Shown piece by piece: positions 1-12,400 of a DNA stretch of 64,000 nucleotides. The notes under the pieces are model-generated. The model worked only from the letters and a program-made list of their open reading frames with translations, had not been told where the DNA came from and ran no database searches. Made by a program: the position numbers and the translations under genes. Each line of letters starts with the position of its first letter. The first letter of the stretch is position 1. This DNA comes from Callorhinus ursinus (taxonomy: Eukaryota > Chordata > Mammalia > Carnivora > Otariidae), in contig NW_020312817.1 of assembly GCF_003265705.1 (NCBI RefSeq), forward strand, positions 52,241,504 through 52,305,503, given 5' to 3'.

Positions 1-1560
1 AGGCTGAGATGTTGGGAGCAGTGCAAAGGGCTTGTCTGTTTGCTGTGGGGTTCAGTTTTGGATGTCGGTCTTTAGCATGGTTTCACAAGGCAGATTCGGT
101 CAGGAGTGAGAGAGCTTCCTGCCAGATGAGCAGTGGAACCTGAGGGCTGGACTTCCCAGTCCCATTCAGACACGAGAGTCTGCGGACTCCAGGAGCAGGA
201 AGCGGCTAGCAGCACAACCCTTTTCTTAGCCAGTCAGCTTGTGCTGCAGTTTTTCTCCATAGCCTAGCTCTTTTCTCCATCACTTGTGTGTTGTGAGGCG
301 GGAGCACAATTGTCACCCAGATCATAGGCTCAGCTAGAGAGTTTGCCAGCTCCTTACTAGAAAATGCGTGCGGGTCTTATTGGACCTTCACTGGGGAAAG
401 GCTGGGGGCCCCTGTCTCCGACCTTCCCTCGTAGGAACCGATCTGGGTGCATGCCCGCCGGCACCTTGACCCTTTAAGGGCGAGGCAGGTATTTATAAGT
501 GGTTATTTTGATGTTGAATTTGAGCCACTAACTCTGTTTAAACTTGTTCCATCGGCAACTGGAAGCTTGAGAATGTGTAGAGCAATAGTGTGTGTTTGCA
601 GTGAGTGCCAGTTCTGGCTGGGCCCAGTGTAAGATCATCAGTGACTGGTTTCTGAGTTTTGTGATTGTTGGACTCTAAAACTCCAAGATGAAAACTATTT
701 TCTCTTGGCTCTTTAAGAGAAAAACACAAGTCAAGGAAATGCCTTTACAGTTTCTCCAGGTCTTTGAACGGCAGCAGAAAACTTGACAGCTACCGCCCAG
801 GCCTGAGCACCTGCAGCTGTGGGGCTGTGCGCGTTCTGACTGTGGCAGTGGACTCTCGGGGTCAAGCACGGTCAAACCAAAACAGACTGTAAGGCAGGGG
901 CTGGACTTTTGCAGCACCTTTAGTTTTCAAAGTCAAAACAGCTGGAGTCTCTAATTAAGGTTATAATGCTAACTATGGCTTAAAAAATGCTTTAGTGAAC
1001 TACTACGCAGCATTTTTTAGATTGTGTATTGTCCTAGTGTCAGTTTTGTCATGATTTTGGAGAGGCTAGGGAGTAAGGAGGTCATTACAATACTCTGGCA
1101 AGTGTACGTCAGAGAGGAACGTTGTGTGAAGGAGCCAAAGGAAACCATTGACTGAATCCTCTCGTGTTAGTGCGGCTGCAGACCCCGTGTAGAAACATCA
1201 GGTGTCCCAGAATTGACCCTGCTGTGATCGGAGAGGACAGGTGTTCTTCGATAAGGGTCCCAGCATCACAGGTTAATAATGGTTCTTGGTTTAGGTGACG
1301 TTTAGGTATGGGGACAAGCACACACCTCACAAATTTGACCAAGATTTGGGGACGGCCACCTACTGGGGAAGACTGTGTATCCCCAGCCCCTCCCCCGGGA
1401 TATGATGCATTCGTTTGGGAAATGAGTGGAGAAAACAGGAGGATTGACCCAGTTCTGGTGGGCATTAGGAAACTCTAAGCTATTTACTAGAAAACAGTAC
1501 AGTGTTTTCCCATGTAACTCGACACTAAGTGATAATCCTGCTCTATTAATTGAGCCTTCA
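1..1560. other. Non-coding DNA, no gene recognised
   Basis: Only short open frames are present, and none resembles a known protein. The stretch is AT-balanced and lacks CpG clusters. It could belong to the 3' UTR or downstream flank of a plus-strand gene to the left. In human the next gene beyond NAGK is MCEE, in the orientation that would be plus here, but nothing in the sequence proves that. Confidence 0.5.
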
Positions 1561-1569
1561 GAAATGTTT

Positions 1570-1990
1570 AATGCAGGGATTTTTTTTTAAACAACTATTA
1601 AGGCTTATTTTACATATAAAATTCACCCATTTCAAGTGTACATTTCAGTTATTTTAGTAAGTTTCCTGAAAGGTGAGGCCATAACCATACTCAGTTTTAG
1701 ATGTTTTCCATCCCACCCCATGAGATCGTTCATGTCCATTTACATGATAATCCTGTTCCCAGTTCTGGGCAACCACACTTATCTGTCTCTACAAATTTGC
1801 CTTTTCTGGGCATCACATCAATGGAATCCTACAAACTGTGGTCTCTTGTAGCTAGCTTTTTCCCTTAGCATATTCTTGAGTTTTATCCATGAGGCCTAAC
1901 TTGTGTTGGTAGTTTGTTCTTTGAGAGCACTCAGTAGTATTCCATTGATGGATATGCCACATTTTGTCAGCAGGGAATCTTGTAAACTTG
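1570..1990 (-). repeat. LINE-1 fragment, antisense
   Basis: The text carries the recognisable complement of an old L1 3' segment, with phrases such as GTATTCCATTGATGGATATGCCACATTTTGTC and the preceding 'cacccatttcaagtgtaca'. It is diverged, with no intact reading frame. Confidence 0.55.
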
Positions 1991-1999
1991 GATTTCAGC

Positions 2000-2800
2000 C
2001 TCCTGTGGTCTAAATAGAACCCTCAGAGCACAGGACTCCTGGGCAAGCTGCTGCGTGTATCACGTGAACTGCTTATCAGAACCAGCTTTGCCATCAGGAC
2101 CTCCACACGAGGAGCCTAAACTGCTGCAGAAATTTTTATAACTTTGCAACTTCTTTTTTATAAGGAACTTTTGTGCTGTCTACACATCAGGACTTTTGAA
2201 GCATCTGATAATTTAATGAGTGTGTTTTGAGTGGACACAAAAGCAAAACCATCTGTACTCTGTTGGATATTTTATCCTCCCGAACTGGATGGAGGGGAAT
2301 CGCCGAACTTTCTGAATACAGTATTGTCTCCGTTACAAAGTTGAATGTGTATTAAAGATTGTGCTGCCTTTGTTGGACGGATCTGGAGAGAAGGACAGCC
2401 AGCAGAGGAGGTCGAGAGGAGAAAGGGAGTGCAGCCTGAGGAACGAGAAGCCCCTGAGGGTCTGTGTGTGACTTACCCATCTGCTGGTGTGGATGGTAGA
2501 GTGCGGATGGGTGCCTTGCAGCAGCTTCACACCTCCAGCGGGCCTACGTCTTGACTTTCGCCTTTGATCCCTGTTTCACAAGTGTTTAAGAGCTGTTTTT
2601 GTTCCTTTTCTCTCCTCTAAGTACACATTATGTGGTAGTTATTAATATGTCTTTGGGGGAGGGGCAGGGCTTTAAAATCGAAGAAAATGATTTTCATAAA
2701 AATATCAAAAATGGGGGAAAAGTTACTTTTTAAAAATTTTGCTATACAAACCAAATGGCAGCTGTGGAAAAATCTCAATAAAACGAGAATAAAATGCATT
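2000..2800 (+). other. Possible 3' UTR-like stretch with polyadenylation signals
   Basis: ATTAAA at 2352-2357 and AATAAA copies near 2776-2793 lie on the plus strand in a T-rich context. This resembles the end of a long 3' UTR from an upstream gene. No coding exon is in the window to attach it to, so it is a suggestion only. Confidence 0.25.
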
Positions 2801-2890
2801 TACTTGCTGGCAATGGTACTGTTTTTCCTAAGGTTGGGTGATTATATATCATCGTACAGGGAATGTATGTGTGGTGTGCATTTGTGAGAG

Positions 2891-3060
2891 ATAAAAAAAA
2901 AAAGATTGATTTATTTGCGGGGGGCAGAGGGAGAGAGAATCTCAAGCAGACTCCGAGCTGAGTGCAGAGCCTGACGCAGGGCTTGATCTCACAACCCAGA
3001 GATCATGACCTGAGCCAAAACCAAGAGACACTTAACCGACTGGGCCACCCAGGTGCCCCT
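2891..3060 (-). repeat. CAN-SINE
   Basis: Reverse-oriented tRNA-derived carnivore SINE, ending with the complement of the head (GGGCCACCCAGGTGCCCC). Flanking TGTGAGAG and TGTGAGAT look like a degraded target-site duplication. Confidence 0.85.
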
Positions 3061-4384
3061 TGTGAGATTTCTGTCTCAAGATGGACCATGGTTTTAGTTG
3101 CATCATTTTCCATTCTAAATAGTGTTATAAAGTAGTAGAAGCATTGGATTTGGAAGTCGTAGACCTGAGCGAATCCCACCTCCAGCACTTTCTTAGTGCC
3201 TTCAGCCTGCGCCTTAGTTTATAAAGACACGACACTTCCCTCCTAGGACTGCTGTGAAAATTAGACTGAAGTTAATTTCAAAATATTGCCTGGCACAGGG
3301 AAGGTGCTTAATACGTAGAGGCAGTAACGTGCTGTAATGTGTACAGCTTTGAACAAAGGTAGTAACAGGAAATCCTTGGACTGAAAAGGAAATTGGATAG
3401 CTGTTACCTTCCTGCCTCGGGGGAAAGCTGACTCCTATCTAGAAAACAAGGAAAGGTTCTGAATCTGCCTTTCAACTAACTACTCAAGTTTGAGAGCCTG
3501 CCAGGGACCAAGCACTGTCCTAGGTACCCGGGCTAGTACACGCAGACATCGTCTGTTCTGTTGTCGGGGTGTTTGGTAATTCACAGTTACTCAGTTTACA
3601 CCTAGCTTGAACCTCCCAGTGATTCTCTGAGGGGCTTTATCATGTGGCAAAAGATCATGGGACCAGACCATAGCCTCTGGGTTTTACTTTGAGTGCAGTT
3701 ATTTCTTTGCTGCCTTCCTAAACTGAGGGGGGCGGGGGATGAAGATCTGAGCAGACTTGCCTGTGTATAGCTTTCTGAGATACTATAGTTATGTATACAC
3801 AGGGCCTGAGCTATTCACATCCTTGAAGATGTGAATGTTGTATTCATTCATTTAAAACATTTCATTAAACTTACTTGAGGTAGAATACATCACTACAGAA
3901 AAGCAGATACTGTAAACATGCAGTTCCATAAATTCTTGCCAACTTCTCAGTTGGTATAAGGCGTAAGGGTATACTCATTTTAAATCCTCAGAGCACCCAT
4001 CACAGCCATAAGACATTCAGGGTTTGCTGAATGAACGCGACAGAGGAGGCTGTGCTGGTCATGAAATCACACAGGTAGGTTAAAGCAGCATTGGCTTCAT
4101 TTGAGTCCAGTTCTTGTTCTAAGCTCTTGCCTTGTCACAAGGCTGTTACAGGCTCATCTCCAAGGCCTTGATAGTATGGAATCCTATTAATTGCTCCTGT
4201 TATTAAGGAAGGAGATTGCAAGTTTAAATGAAAGGGGGAGAAACTCATCAAAAATGACTTATGACTTTCTGCCCTGCAACCTCTGGTAACAGAGCCTTCC
4301 TAACTGGAAAATAAGGCACTTAGTCACATCTCTGGCCAAAGGAACCAGGAACACATTGGACCTTGTATACAATTTAATATTGTC
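3061..4384. other. Non-coding, diverged repeats
   Basis: No gene is visible. Parts around 3840-4060 resemble antisense L1 debris. The rest is unassigned. Confidence 0.4.
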
Positions 4385-4585
4385 TTTTTTTTTTTAAGAT
4401 TTATTTATGAGAGAGAAAGAGTGTGCATGCAAGATGGGGGAGGGGCAGAGGGAGAGAGAATCCCAAGCTGACTTCCAGCTGAGCGTGAAGCCCGGATGCA
4501 GGGCTCAATCCCATAACCCTGAGATCATGACCTGAACCAAAATCACAAGTTGGACTCTCAGCCAACTGAGCCACCCAGACGCCCC
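4385..4585 (-). repeat. CAN-SINE
   Basis: Reverse-oriented SINE starting with a T run and AAGATTTATTTATGAGAGAG and ending GAGCCACCCAGACGCCCC. Confidence 0.88.
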
Positions 4586-4822
4586 ATTGCCTTTATTTTT
4601 TTCAACTAACATTTACTCAATATTTATGTACTAGGACTAACAAAATTAATCAAGATGTGCTCCTTGCTTGGCTCTCCCACTGGAATAGTAGAGCCTAGAC
4701 AATGGTAACGAAGAGAGATGGCCATATTCTTGAAGAATATCAACTCTCCACCAGTGAGATTTTAGATTCTAAATCCAAAATACTGCTTGTTCTTGGTCCC
4801 AAGAGCATGTAAAAAAACTCCA

Positions 4823-5008
4823 GGGGCAACTGGGTGGCGCAGTCGTGTTAGGTGCCCAACTCTTGGTTTTGGCTCAGGTTGTGATCTCAGGGTCATGAAA
4901 CCAAGCCCCACATCGGGCCCTGCACTCAGCATGAAGTCGGCTTGAGATTCTCCCTCTGCCCCTCCCGCTCGTGTGCTCTCTAAAACCAATCAATCAATCT
5001 TAAAAACG
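4823..5008 (+). repeat. CAN-SINE
   Basis: Forward SINE beginning GGGGCAACTGGGTGGCGCAG, with CT-rich middle and a CAATCAATCAATCTTAAAAA tail. It lies head to head with the reverse SINE at 4385-4585. Confidence 0.85.
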
Positions 5009-6320
5009 CACATACACACACAACTTCTCTGAAGCTCCCTGCACATGAATGTGTTCTTTGGACTGTGAGATATAGCAAAGACACTTCCTCTATGTCTTTC
5101 TCCTCTTTGCAAGCTTTTTATCAGAAGATGTATGGGACTTGCTGAGAGCTGGCCCCTAGTGGTTTGGACCACAGATGTGAAGACGCCTGGCTGTCTCCCC
5201 AGAAGGAACTTGGCTTGAGTTCTTATTGCTCAAAACCCCAGCTTGTGTGGGGCTAGGGTGATGGGAGGAGAGCCACTGCCACTCTGTTCTACACTGAAAG
5301 CAGTGTCACTTGACCTGAGAAACAAGTATCCAAGACCTCTTCAAGGGCTTAATCAGCACTCAAAAGATATAGGGTAGAGCTCTCTCAAGTGCAGATCCTG
5401 GACCTCTGCAGCACAAATCACCCAAGGTATTTGGTAGAAATGAACATTTCCACCTCTTCCTTGACCTACTGAATCAGACACCTCATGGAGGAGGAAGACA
5501 AAAATCTTAGTTGAAAACAAGACCTAGAATAACTGATGCACATGTTCCATGCCTTCTAACAGCTTTCACTCTGAACACCTGTAGAGGCAGAAATTGTGGA
5601 TCAAGATCTGTCTTCAGTTCACCAAGCACCATGCACTGCACAACAGGAAGCTTTGGGTTTGATTAAACTAACAGTATCCAGAGGACAGGAATCATGTTTG
5701 CTCTTCACTGATGTTCATATTCACACAACAAATGCAAAATGTCATATTATAACCACAGCCAGGCTAGAAGTCATGAGGAGTAAGTAGGCCACCTTGTTGT
5801 GTCTAATTGGCCTTCTTAGATCTCAGCCATCTTCATAACTTCTCAAGAACTCTTTCATAAGGGAAAAACTGCAAAATGTGCTGTTTACCTATAAGTACCA
5901 AAACCAGTGAGGTAATTCTCCCAGACCAGAATGGTACCGTCTCCTAAATCCTACTGGGACTATGAGGAGAGGGTGTTAGGTGTCTAAGGTTACGGCCACA
6001 GAGAGCACTTAGTTCCAGCAAAAATGGCAGGGTAGGAATCATTACTCACTTGGACAGGAGAAACTGAGATCACAGTTACCCGGCAGAGCACAGCATTTAA
6101 GTATGCTAATGTTGGGGGGCACGGGGAGGGGTAGCACACATGAATTATCTGCCCAACTGTATGGTGAGCAGATTGCAAACCACAGGCCAAGCACCTGGGC
6201 ACGGGGCTTTAAATTCTAGACTACAATACTTCCTGAGCTCTCTGGGACACCTGCGGGCAGGTGCACTGAGGATGTACACAGCAAGTGTGCTTGGTAACGC
6301 AATCTAATTGGGGAGTGGAT
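5009..6320. other. Intergenic DNA left of NAGK
   Basis: No gene is visible. 5380-5500 resembles a MER5-type DNA-transposon relic ('...CTGCAGCACAAATCACCCAAGG...'). The rest is unassigned. Confidence 0.4.
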
Positions 6321-6328
6321 GAAGTGCA

Positions 6329-6334
6329 TTTATT
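6329..6334 (-). terminator. NAGK: NAGK polyadenylation signal
   Basis: AATAAA on the minus strand, about 110 bases after the NAGK stop codon. The intervening 3' UTR contains a run of 19 T in the transcript sense (6376-6358). Cleavage is expected 10-30 bases further on, near 6300-6320, so the 3' UTR would be unusually short. Confidence 0.7.
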
Positions 6335-6444
6335 TTCTTTCAGATGTGTTTTTCTTTAAAAAAAAAAAAAAAAAAAGGAAAAAATCCTCCTTTCCAGCAC
6401 CCAATGTCCACTGGGCTTGGAGGGGTGGAGCCAGGGCCAGCCCC

Positions 6445-9400
6445 CTAAGAGAAGGTGTAGGAGTAGAAGGCAACGGCATTGGCAGAGTAGTCCATGGGGA
6501 GGAGGTGCCCGATGTGCCTGGCCCCGAGGCTGGCCCCACCTAGGGCAGAGGAGTGTTGCAGCTTCATCAGGGTGAAGCTGGAGAAGGAGTTCTGGGCCTG
6601 GATCTCTCGGCCCTGGGTCAGCGCCAGAAGGAAACCTGAAGGGAAAGAGGGCAGAGGGCAGAGGGCGGAGGTGAGAGTAGACCAGCACCCTGTGGTCGAG
6701 ACCAGGAGAAGGTGGGACAAAGACGGAGGGAAAGGAGAGGCCCAAGCCCTGAGGCATTCCTGTGCAGGTCCTCGAGCGGCCCACATGCCAAATCCCTAAC
6801 AGGCAGGGCACCGGGACATGCGCCCAGTAAGGGCTGTGGGGTACTGGAGCCTGCAGCCACCAGGCACCCAATGCCGGGAACTCCAAGGAAGCAGTGGCGC
6901 CTTCCAACTACTTCAGAATGTCTAATGAAAGCACACAGCCACCTGAACTAACGCTGCAAGGGCAAAGAAGACACCTTTTCTCCTTCTGGCTGCAACTGTG
7001 TTGACTAGAGATGTCACCACATGCAGGTGAGAAGCCCTCATTTCAAGGGAGATCTTTCTCCAATTTTTAAGAAATGGTGCATAGCTGATAAATTCTTTAA
7101 AAAGAACATAGTTTTAAGAGTTCAAGGAAGCTGAGTGAGACCCAGTAAAAGGGCTCCCTGGCAGACTGAAGGCGGAGGGCTATGGCCTGTCCAGGCCTCA
7201 GGGCCCAGGTCCCAATTCTTCCCCAGGGCAGGCAGCTTTCCCGGATACCCCCCCTCTACCGCCCACCCCAGGCTCACCTTCCCTCAGCAGCTCCCAGCTC
7301 TTCCACACAGAGCCCACACACAGGATGGGGAGGCCCATCTCCCCCTGGAACAAGACCTGGCGGAGAGCAGAAGTGGACACTGGGGGTGACCAAACCTCTC
7401 CAGCGCTGAAGTGGGTACTTTCTTAAGACCAGCCCACCCGATTCCTGTTACCCTCCCTCTAGCCAAGGTAGATTGAAGAAAAGGGAGATTCATAAAGCCA
7501 AGGGAGAGAACGGAAAGGAAAAAGGGTGAAGCAACAATACAGAGGAAGGAAAGAGAAGGGAGGGAAGTGGACGGAAACGTGTACCACGTTAAAGCAATTT
7601 ACTCTATAGGAATGCAGGCCGCGGGCCAGCCACAGAGGGGAGGCACTGGACCCCAGAACTTTTCTGTTTTAGAGACTTTATACAGAGTTTTTCTCACACC
7701 CTAAGTTCATTTAAAACTGTGCCCCCTTTACAGAGTTTGATGGGAGAGTCTCATCCCTGAGGGGAAAGAGCCAAATCTGGCCTAGCAGCATCCAGGTTTC
7801 CTCTCCCACCTCGACTCACCGGGTCAATCTCAGGCAACACTGCCACCACGTGTCTGCCCAGCATCTCCCCAGCCTTCCTGAAGATAAACCGGGAGAGGGC
7901 ATCTCCCTGCTGGGCACCTGTGGTGGGTGGGGGGGTGTAGTGGTGAGTACCTAGGGAGCTGCCTGTCCTCTGCTATTCCCTCTGTTGCAGGGTAGAAACA
8001 GGAGCACCTATAGCTAGTAAAGATCTAAATTAGGAATGGATGCCCACCTCAAGCCTCCAAAGTGGTCTCTCCATCCTTACTGCCCCACCCCCACCAGGTA
8101 CCCCCAGCAGAGGAGGGATGTCCTGTACCAAGGCGGCTCATTCCAGGCACAGGAGAGAAGCACAGTGGCATCTGGTCTGTACTCCAGCTTACACAGGGTT
8201 ACCGAGTCTGTTCCTGAAGGTCTCCCACCTCTGCGGACCCTACTTGAGCAACGGGCTGGTGTTCCTGCCCCACCCCCCATCCAACAGTCTGCTGTCGGTC
8301 CGCCCCTCCCTAGCTCTGCTCTGAAAGGACCTCAGTCCAGCAAGATCTAAGAGGGGCCTCCAAATGAAGGGAGTATGAACCTTACAGTGGAGAAACAGCA
8401 CTGTGCAGACAAGCAAGCCCTACGGTTTAGCTTCTCTTGACCCACAACCCACCACGCCGAACCTCTCTACGATCTCCTAGCTCTTCGGGTATTATTAGTT
8501 TGTTTTTTTATCTCTTTTAATTACAGATTTGCCCAAAGGACAATTGCTTCAGAAATTTCTCAGAAACAGACATACAACCTGCATAAGCCATGACAACTGT
8601 CAAGAAGAGAAACATAGATACTATAAAACAATTGTCAATACAACCCACATGTCCTTCTGGCTCCACCCCAAGGCCTATCAGTACCAAGGTACAAAGAACT
8701 GAAGTCACTTGGTCAAAGGGAAATTAGCTTCCGGTTCCCATATGAACCCCATTCCATCCCCCAATTAGGGAAGTCTTTGGGGGAACAAAACCAAATAAAA
8801 CCCTGCCCCCCCCCACACCGTACCTTCTGCAATTTTCTGGCAAAACCCAGCAAACCGGCATTTATCAAAGTCCCTATACAGGTGGGTGAGGATTCCTAGC
8901 CGATCTGGCACCTGAGAGACAGAAAAGGCACAGAGAGTCATCAGAAGCAAAGGAAAATGTGCAGTCTGCCCACCCAAGTTGATCTTCCTGATGTCTGTGT
9001 TTGAAAAGCTAGAATAATGTTTGTTTTTTTAAGTTCTAGAGAACACAAGGATTTGAGATTTCTCATTTGAGGGAAGTTCTTTGTTTTCCCCACATGGATT
9101 CCATCGCTCCTTACAGATTAGCTTGGATACACACAGCACAGATCTATACGCACCGAAGTGCCTTCTGCAGTTCTTTGAGGTGCTCCTGAAAAGATTTCTT
9201 TGGCGAAAAGAATCTAAGGACTACTGCACATTGCAGCTCTCAGAGTCACAGTGCGAACTAGCAAGTTAAAGGCCCTGTGTAAGTTTATTTCAGAAATCTA
9301 TTCATTTCTCCCAAACTCCTCTGACCACAGAAGTTCCTTCTCTCACCCTAACAAACGGCCTCTGCAGGTCCTGAGGGATGGGCGCTTCCCCAGAGTACAC

Positions 9401-12400
9401 ACTAAAATGGGAGAAGGGGGGCTACAATGTGAGCACCTACAGCCATAAGGTAAGCATGTTCCGCACACAATCTCATTTAATCCTTGTAGTGACTTTGTGA
9501 GAATGACTAAAGGCTAAAAGAGGGCGTGGGAGACCTACTAGCGGGGTTTAGAACCAATCTGTTGGGTCAGGGTAGTTTAACTGCACCTTCCATAGCAGCC
9601 GCTATGGAAAGTCATTTCTCTTCCTGGTCCCTCCCTCCTCCTCACCTTGACCCTGGCCAGAGTTTCTCTGTAATCAATTAATCCCCGAACCTTGAAAATA
9701 CAGGTCCTACCTTCCAGTATCTCTAATCTCCTTCCTTGAGCCCGTCCCCAGCCATGTAAGTGGCTCCCGTGCAGAGAGGTCTGTCGAATAGACTTATATT
9801 CCTTCTCCTCTCCCCTTTTACCTTGGGTTCAGCTAAAAACAGCTGCTTCCTAGTCCACTACAAATAAGCATGGCCCAGACAGAGGAAAGCCCTGGGTAGG
9901 AGGTTATACCTCCCCCCAAGAACTCTCCCTGCCCACCTCTTTTTTTTTTTTAATTAGGAGATTTTATTTATTTATTTCAGACAGAGAGAGAGAGCATGAG
10001 CGGGGGAAAGTGGCAGAGAGAGAAGCAGGCTTCCCGCTGAGCAGGGAGCCTGATGTAGGGGCTCGTTCCCAGGACCCTGGGATCATGACCTGAGCCGAAG
10101 GCAGACACTTAACCGACTGAGCCACCCAGGCGCCCACCATGCCCATCTCTGTAACAGGATCTCCTCCCTGACCCATACAGGCCAGAAGCAGCTCACTGAC
10201 ACACCTGTTCAAGCTTCACCTGCTGTCTCTGAGTACACCGCCTCCTGATCTCACCCTGCACTTCTCACTCCAGCCTGAAATGGCATCTACCTTCATCTCC
10301 CAGCAGGGCCTAGCTGCCCAAGAATGAATTCTAGCTAACCACCTGTCCCCAGCCTGCCCACTCCTCATGCCTGACATCCTCTTGGTACGTATCACCCACG
10401 TCATTATGAATCCTACCCTCACCTGGAACTTCTCCATCCTCCAGCTCTGACCCACATTCACCTTGACTTCCCTTCGGCTCACCCAGTTCTTCTCCTACAT
10501 TCACTCCTGCTCAGTATCCCACTGTCCCATCCCAGGTGGGCATGTTTACCAGAGGCAGGGGGAAGTACCTGGAAGTAGTTGAACATCGCCTGTTTGATGT
10601 AGCCAATGTCATGAGGAGCCGCCTCTAGGTTGTCAATAGAGTCGAACACTATTTTCACTGCTTGGTGTGCAATCCAGTAGGCTGTGGAGGGCAGAGAGGG
10701 CTAAGAAGATGGGCTAATCTCCCCGAGTTCATAGATAAGGAAACTCAGACCTAGACAGGGTAATGACCAGCTTGGGTATTACAGCAAATTAGGTGCCCCA
10801 ATTTCGACTGTATCTGACCAACCCACAAAGGGAAAGCTAGGGGGAAGACAAGAGGTAAGGCTGGGTCACACCAGCTCCTACCTAAAAATAAAGACAAGGT
10901 CAGTCAGCTGTCGCAAAGACCACTGTGGTCACTGCCATGAGCTGGCCCCAAAGGCCCCTATGAAAAGATATACCTGCTACCTATAAAGAGGTCATGCAGG
11001 AGGAGTTTCTATGCCCCTTTCCTATTAGCAGACTGGTCCAGCATGTCCTGGCATCTATGGCCTTAACCTTCATAGTGTCATTTCCTCCCCAAGGACTCCA
11101 AAAGTCAACACAGGTGGGCAACAACTATTATGCTGAGGCGTGAATCTGAAGCTGGATACACATCACTGCTGCAGACCAAGGGCAGCCACTAGTCCGCAAT
11201 CTGCATCTCTGTGTTCTCTAAGTCATTATCCTGGACTCAGAGCAACTTTTCAGGAGCTGTCCCCGGAGAGCCCCAAGGGGTTGGTGGCCAAGGGCAGGGG
11301 AGAGGAAGATGGGGAGCGGCAGGAAGGGAAGGGTCCGGGGCCTTAAGCCTCAGAGCCAGGCCCAGCTGCCATGAACTCACCTGAGCCCTCGTCCCCCATC
11401 ATGTGGCCCCAGCCGCCACAGCCGCTCTCAGAGCCGTCAGGGTTGATGAGCCTGCAGTTGGAACCTGTCCCAGAGATGAGCACGATCCCACCTGGGGAAA
11501 GGGCACGGGAGGCTCAGTGTGGCCAAGGCCCTGCACGGAGCACACAGCTTCTGACTGACGAAAGAGGAGAGAAACCAGCCCCGGGATCACCACCCAGTCT
11601 TGTAGAGAAAACTGAGCCCAGCCAGTTTCCCACCTGAAAGTGGAGGGCCTGCGTCTCAAAGAAGCTCCGATCTACACAGAGCCCTTCTCTGGGAGACGAA
11701 GAGGAACATGAGCCTGCCCCCTTGCCCAGCTAAGTGACTACCTGCCTTACTGCGTGCCTATTATGAGCCAGGGATTGTGCTAGACTCTGTTCACACAGTG
11801 ATACTCATTCAACATCCTAAACCACTTTTGGAACTACAACTGCCTCCATTTCATAGAGGAGGGAACTGAAACTCAAGAGTTCCATAACTTCTCCAAGACG
11901 GTACTGCTGACAAAATAGGAGCAGAGATTCAAATGCCAGTCTCAGGATACGAAGGCCTCTTACACTCGCACAGAGCTCTGTCTGTCTTCTTCTTAGCCCT
12001 CAGCTGCCCCCCCCAGGCAGCCTCCTCACCACAAGGCCTCTGCAGTGGAGGCTCAGGTCTGACTGAGATACTGTTCTGCCCTCGCACCTTCTGTCCAGTC
12101 CCTGCTCCGGCAGGGACTTAAGCCAAGAAAAAGAGCAGGGAGAAGGGGGCAGGGTATGCTCGAGGCTGCCTTCCAGGTATTTCGAGACAAGTTCTGCCAG
12201 CTGTAACTAAGGGGCTTTCCCAAGAAAACCAGTTCTCAACCTCACCCCGCCCTCGTCCTCACCATCCTGTGTTGCTGTGGCGATGGAGCCCGCGGCATCG
12301 GTGGTGATTAAGTAGCTTTCACTCAGGTGGGGAAATCGGTCCCTCAGCAACTCCGTCAGGATCCTCAGTGCTTCCTCCTGCACCCCACCGCTCAGGGACA

